Shown: in pieces, positions 60,827 to 64,000 of the stretch | Numbering within the stretch: position 1 is the first letter of the stretch | How the letters are laid out: the number at the start of each line of letters is the position of its first letter | Assembly (NCBI GenBank): GCA_910589555.1 | Contig: CAJUTE010000010.1 | Span: 1-64,000, forward strand | From: an uncultured Muribaculum sp. | GTDB taxonomy: Bacteria; Bacteroidota; Bacteroidia; Bacteroidales; Muribaculaceae | Reading direction: 5' to 3' | Length of the DNA: 64,000 bases | Program-made: the position numbers and the translations under genes | The notes under the pieces: model-generated | Seen by the model: only the letters and a program-made list of their open reading frames with translations | Databases searched by the model: none | Told to the model about the DNA's origin: nothing

Positions 60827-62206
60827 TTGCAAGGTAAAGGCAGATACGGGAAATATCTTCATGCGGCAGAAACGCTTGTCGGTTTTTTAATGGTCAACCT
60901 GGCATTCCTGATCGCAAGTTTATCCGACGAATTTGTCGTCGGATTCAGGTGGAAAGTGACGTGGCTCATAGTCAACATCTCTTATCTGCCTGTAGCTTAC
61001 CTGCGTGCCAATCTGAACCAAACGAGAGCCACCCATCTTGACATAATAGTAAAGCACGCATTTGAAGCTGCATTCATTCATGCGTTGTTCTTTTTCTCAA
61101 TATTGGCGTTTCTTGACTCGTGGGTTCACAATATGTCATTCTACCTTTGGTTCTACGCCCTGTTGTTCACATTGCTTCCCGTAGGATGGATATCCACAAG
61201 GCTATGCACCAAACACCTGCGCAAAAAAGGCATAAATTACACCCGAGCCATCATAATAGGCAACGGCGACACTGCCATACGCCTGCAGGAAGAGATGCTC
61301 TCTGACCCGGGCTACGGATATAGAGTGCTCGGAATATTCGCTTCCTCACAAGGAATCATCCCCGATAGCTGTTACCTCGGCACGTTGGACAACCTTGAGA
61401 GATTTGTCATCGACAATAACGTCGATGAGATTTATTATGCCATATCGGGAGAAGATGCCGAAACCTTCCGCAGAGTGGTGAAAATAGCCGATGATTCAGT
61501 TGTGCAATTCTACTACGTGCCTCAGGTAAGCCCTTATGTGACACGTGTCGGAGAGTTATCCAACATTGGACGCGTGCCCATATTGTCCATCCGTAAAAAT
61601 CCGCTTAAAAACCCTCTGAACCGGGCATTGAAACGAGGCTTTGACCTGCTGTTCTCAACCACGTTCCTGATAGTGTCGCCAGTTGTATTCATCCCCATAG
61701 TAATCGCGGTGAAACTATCATCGCCGGGACCGATATTCTTCAAGCAGAAGCGCACAGGATATCTCGGACGTGAATTCTACTGCTACAAATTCCGCACGAT
61801 GAAGGTGAACGCCTCAAGCGACAGCAAGCAGGCGACCCGCAATGACTCGCGCATCACAAAGGTCGGAAAATTCCTTCGCCACACCAGTATGGACGAACTA
61901 CCCCAGTTCATCAACGTGTGGCTCGGCGATATGTCGGTAGTGGGTCCTCGGCCGCACATGATAAAGCAGACTACCGACTACACCAAACTCATCGACAAAT
62001 ACATGGTGCGCCACATGATAAAGCCCGGCATCACCGGATGGGCGCAAATCACCGGCTATCGCGGACAGACCGACGAGCTTTGGCAGATGGAAAAGCGCGT
62101 GGAATGCGATGTGTGGTACATCGAACACTGGAATTTTTTCCTTGACCTCAAAATTATCGTTCTCACAGTCATCAACGCCATTCGCGGCGAAGAAAATGCA
62201 TTCTGA
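60827..62206 (+). CDS. Undecaprenyl-phosphate glucose phosphotransferase (WcaJ-type sugar transferase)
   Basis: Initiates exopolysaccharide repeat synthesis by moving a sugar-1-phosphate to undecaprenyl phosphate. It is 459 residues. Four N-terminal membrane helices (about 14-120) are followed by a CoA-binding-3-like domain (about 140-260; RAIIIGNGDTAIRLQEEM). Then comes a re-entrant helix and the catalytic core with KRTGYLGREFYCYKFRTMK, TSMDELPQFINVW, VGPRPHM and KPGITGWAQI. The start is a TTG at 60827; a stop codon lies 13 bases upstream, and the next ATG (60890) would cut into the first helix. It is followed by recQ after 3 bases. Confidence 0.93.
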   Translation: MQGKGRYGKYLHAAETLVGFLMVNLAFLIASLSDEFVVGFRWKVTWLIVNISYLPVAYLRANLNQTRATHLDIIVKHAFEAAFIHALFFFSILAFLDSWVHNMSFYLWFYALLFTLLPVGWISTRLCTKHLRKKGINYTRAIIIGNGDTAIRLQEEMLSDPGYGYRVLGIFASSQGIIPDSCYLGTLDNLERFVIDNNVDEIYYAISGEDAETFRRVVKIADDSVVQFYYVPQVSPYVTRVGELSNIGRVPILSIRKNPLKNPLNRALKRGFDLLFSTTFLIVSPVVFIPIVIAVKLSSPGPIFFKQKRTGYLGREFYCYKFRTMKVNASSDSKQATRNDSRITKVGKFLRHTSMDELPQFINVWLGDMSVVGPRPHMIKQTTDYTKLIDKYMVRHMIKPGITGWAQITGYRGQTDELWQMEKRVECDVWYIEHWNFFLDLKIIVLTVINAIRGEENAF

Positions 62207-62209
62207 ACA

Positions 62210-64000
62210 GTGAAAGATTCCTCTTTTATCACCAAGGCAAAAGCCCTGCTTAGAAAATTCTATGGCTACGATGAGTTCCGGCAAGGACAGGAAGAAATCA
62301 TATCATCAATCGCCTCTCGACGGGACACAGTGGTGTTAATGCCCACCGGAGGCGGCAAGTCAATATGCTACCAGCTTCCGGCAATAATAGCCGAAGGATG
62401 CTGCATTGTCGTGTCGCCGTTAATATCTCTGATGAAAGACCAGGTATCGGCGCTGGAAGCTAACGGCATTCCGGCTGCAGCTGTGCATAGCGGCAATACC
62501 GACATTGCCAACCGCACCGTCATGGAAGAAGCCTATCGGGGCAATATAAAACTGCTTTATATGTCGCCCGAGAGGCTCGTGATGGAGATGCAGCACAATG
62601 ATTTCAGCCGATGGGCAAGTTTTTTTGCCATCGATGAAGCGCATTGCATATCGCAGTGGGGACATGATTTCCGCCCGGAGTACGCTGAATTGGGAGCTAT
62701 CAAAATGCGTTATCCCGATATGCCGGTAATAGCATTGACTGCCACTGCCGACAAGCTCACTCGCGACGACATTGTGGAAAAACTCCACCTCAAAAATCCG
62801 TTCACCTACATATCATCATTCGACCGCCCTAACATATCCATCTCCGTAATGCCCAATCCCGGCAAGAAAGAGAAGATGAAAATAATCGAACGAATGATCG
62901 ACAGGCATCCGGGCGACAGCGGCATAATCTACTGCCTCAGCCGCAAAGGCGCCGAGTCCATGAGCGCCGAACTGAATCTGCGGGGATACGAAAGCACGGT
63001 CTATCACGCCGGTTTGTCGCCCCACGAAAGAGACACCGCCCAGAATATGTTCATCAGCGGCGACACCAAGATAGTGTGCGCGACAGTAGCGTTCGGCATG
63101 GGCATCGACAAGAGCGACGTGCGCTGGGTCATACACAACAATATGCCCAAAAACATCGAAAGCTACTATCAGGAGATCGGCAGAGCCGGCCGCGACGGAG
63201 CGCCGGCGGAAGCGTTGATGTTCTACTCCTTTGCCGATGTCGCAGCCATTCAAAAATTCATCGAGGAATCAGGAAAACCCGGAATAGACAACACAAAACT
63301 CTCCCGCATGAAGGAATTTTGCGAAAGCCATGTGTGCCGGCGCAGAGTATTGCTAAGCTATTTCAACGAAACATTCGACCATGACTGCCACAATTGCGAC
63401 GTGTGCCTCGACCCGCCCGAGCGGATTGATGGATCAACCATAGCGCAGATGGCGCTCAGCGCCATGATACGCACCAATGAGAAAGCAGGCATAACAATGC
63501 TTATCGACGTGCTTCGCGGATCGGCTCGGTCTGAAATTTTCGAACGCGGATTTGACAAAATAAAAACCTACGGAGTGGGACGCGGCAGATCATTTGCCGA
63601 ATGGAATTTCTATATGTCACAATTACTGCAACTGGGAATAGTCGACATAGCCTATGCCGAAAGCAATCACCTTAAAGCCACACCCTACGGAATGCAGGTG
63701 CTCCACGGAAAAGCATCGGTTCAGCTCGCTAAATACATACCTCCCACCCCCACAGCCAAAGCATCTCCTCGCAAGGCAAAAGAGAATAAGCCAGCCAATC
63801 CGGCTGAACGGTTATTCCTCGCATTGAAAGAGCTCCGCTCAAAGATAGCCAAGGAGGAAAACATACCCCCTTACCTTGTCTTCTCCGACAAAACTCTGCT
63901 TGAAATGGTCAGACACCGTCCCACTACATTGATGTCATTCAACTCAATTAATGGCGTAGGCGAAAAAAAGAGCCTGAAATACTGGTCAAGATTCACCGCG
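62210..64000 (+). CDS. recQ: ATP-dependent DNA helicase RecQ, 3' end outside the window
   Basis: A 3'-5' repair helicase, at least 597 residues, open at the window end. The start is GTG at 62210, 3 bases after the sugar transferase stop (coupled). Helicase motifs: MPTGGGKSICYQLP (motif I), FFAIDEAHCISQWGHDFRPEY (DEAH box), ATVAFGMGIDKSDVR, QEIGRAGRDG (motif VI). The zinc cluster includes CR near FCESHVCRRR and HDCHNCDVC. A winged-helix region follows, and an HRDC domain begins near residue 525 (PAERLFLALKELRSKIA) and is cut by the window edge. Only its last residues are missing. Confidence 0.96.
   Translation, partial: MKDSSFITKAKALLRKFYGYDEFRQGQEEIISSIASRRDTVVLMPTGGGKSICYQLPAIIAEGCCIVVSPLISLMKDQVSALEANGIPAAAVHSGNTDIANRTVMEEAYRGNIKLLYMSPERLVMEMQHNDFSRWASFFAIDEAHCISQWGHDFRPEYAELGAIKMRYPDMPVIALTATADKLTRDDIVEKLHLKNPFTYISSFDRPNISISVMPNPGKKEKMKIIERMIDRHPGDSGIIYCLSRKGAESMSAELNLRGYESTVYHAGLSPHERDTAQNMFISGDTKIVCATVAFGMGIDKSDVRWVIHNNMPKNIESYYQEIGRAGRDGAPAEALMFYSFADVAAIQKFIEESGKPGIDNTKLSRMKEFCESHVCRRRVLLSYFNETFDHDCHNCDVCLDPPERIDGSTIAQMALSAMIRTNEKAGITMLIDVLRGSARSEIFERGFDKIKTYGVGRGRSFAEWNFYMSQLLQLGIVDIAYAESNHLKATPYGMQVLHGKASVQLAKYIPPTPTAKASPRKAKENKPANPAERLFLALKELRSKIAKEENIPPYLVFSDKTLLEMVRHRPTTLMSFNSINGVGEKKSLKYWSRFTA

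Noticed and set aside
62816..63558. Open frames opposite or out of frame with recQ
   Set aside because: The helicase motifs are continuous in the plus frame from 62210; the others are shadows.

Overview
The window looks like chromosomal DNA of a gut-type Bacteroidales, plausibly a Muribaculaceae relative. The reasons are SusC/SusD and TonB receptor/DUF4249 pairs, LytS/LytTR sensor systems, Bacteroidetes-specific families (DUF4954, DUF349, DUF4369), the parE-coaD-S41 gene order, and promoters of the Bacteroidetes type (TTTG, about 20 nt, then TAnnTTTG). The family-level placement is an inference. No tRNA, rRNA, CRISPR array or intact insertion sequence was seen.

Layout. 0.2-4 kb: an S9 prolyl-oligopeptidase lipoprotein diverges from replicative helicase dnaB. 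4-10.8 kb: an AraC regulator diverges from a complete three-gene RND efflux operon. 10.8-18.2 kb: an accessory island on the minus strand holding a KAP P-loop NTPase and two overlapping DUF262 genes, one with a DUF1524/HNH-like end. It is bordered by palindromic REP-like repeats, and a 134-nt imperfect hairpin lies upstream of the NTPase. This is the best candidate here for an undescribed (anti-phage) system. 18.5-25.9 kb: a leucine-rich-repeat protein, then a LytS-like kinase with a second, degenerate kinase module, its LytTR regulator, a TonB receptor, a DUF4249 lipoprotein and a CPBP protease. 26-32 kb: lepA, nhaA, a second LytS/LytTR pair and a coiled-coil lipoprotein. 32-39 kb: an orphan SusC/SusD pair, an ECF sigma factor and a Crp/Fnr regulator. 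39-44.8 kb: aroE, a YeiH-type transporter, ComEC, an M20 peptidase and an exported unknown.

44.9-46.4 kb is a decayed prophage scrap: a tape-measure start, a tail-chaperone-like gene preceded by an A9 slip site, and a second tape-measure shard. The first two lie between inverted repeats. Among them, on the other strand, is a 48-codon single-helix membrane ORF with a full consensus promoter. 46.4-53.7 kb is a housekeeping run: parE, coaD, an S41 protease, hflX and a DUF4954 gene. 53.7-64 kb holds a thioredoxin-fold lipoprotein without the CxxC motif, three family-2 glycosyltransferases, greA, a HIT protein, a DUF349 protein, an undecaprenyl-phosphate sugar transferase and recQ, which runs off the window end.

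Functionally, most genes are core metabolism or envelope functions. The two LytS/LytTR systems, the sigma factor and the efflux operon regulate envelope transport. A recurring feature is promoter boxes placed almost on the start codon (lepA, the second kinase, the M20 peptidase), which suggests leaderless or nearly leaderless mRNAs.
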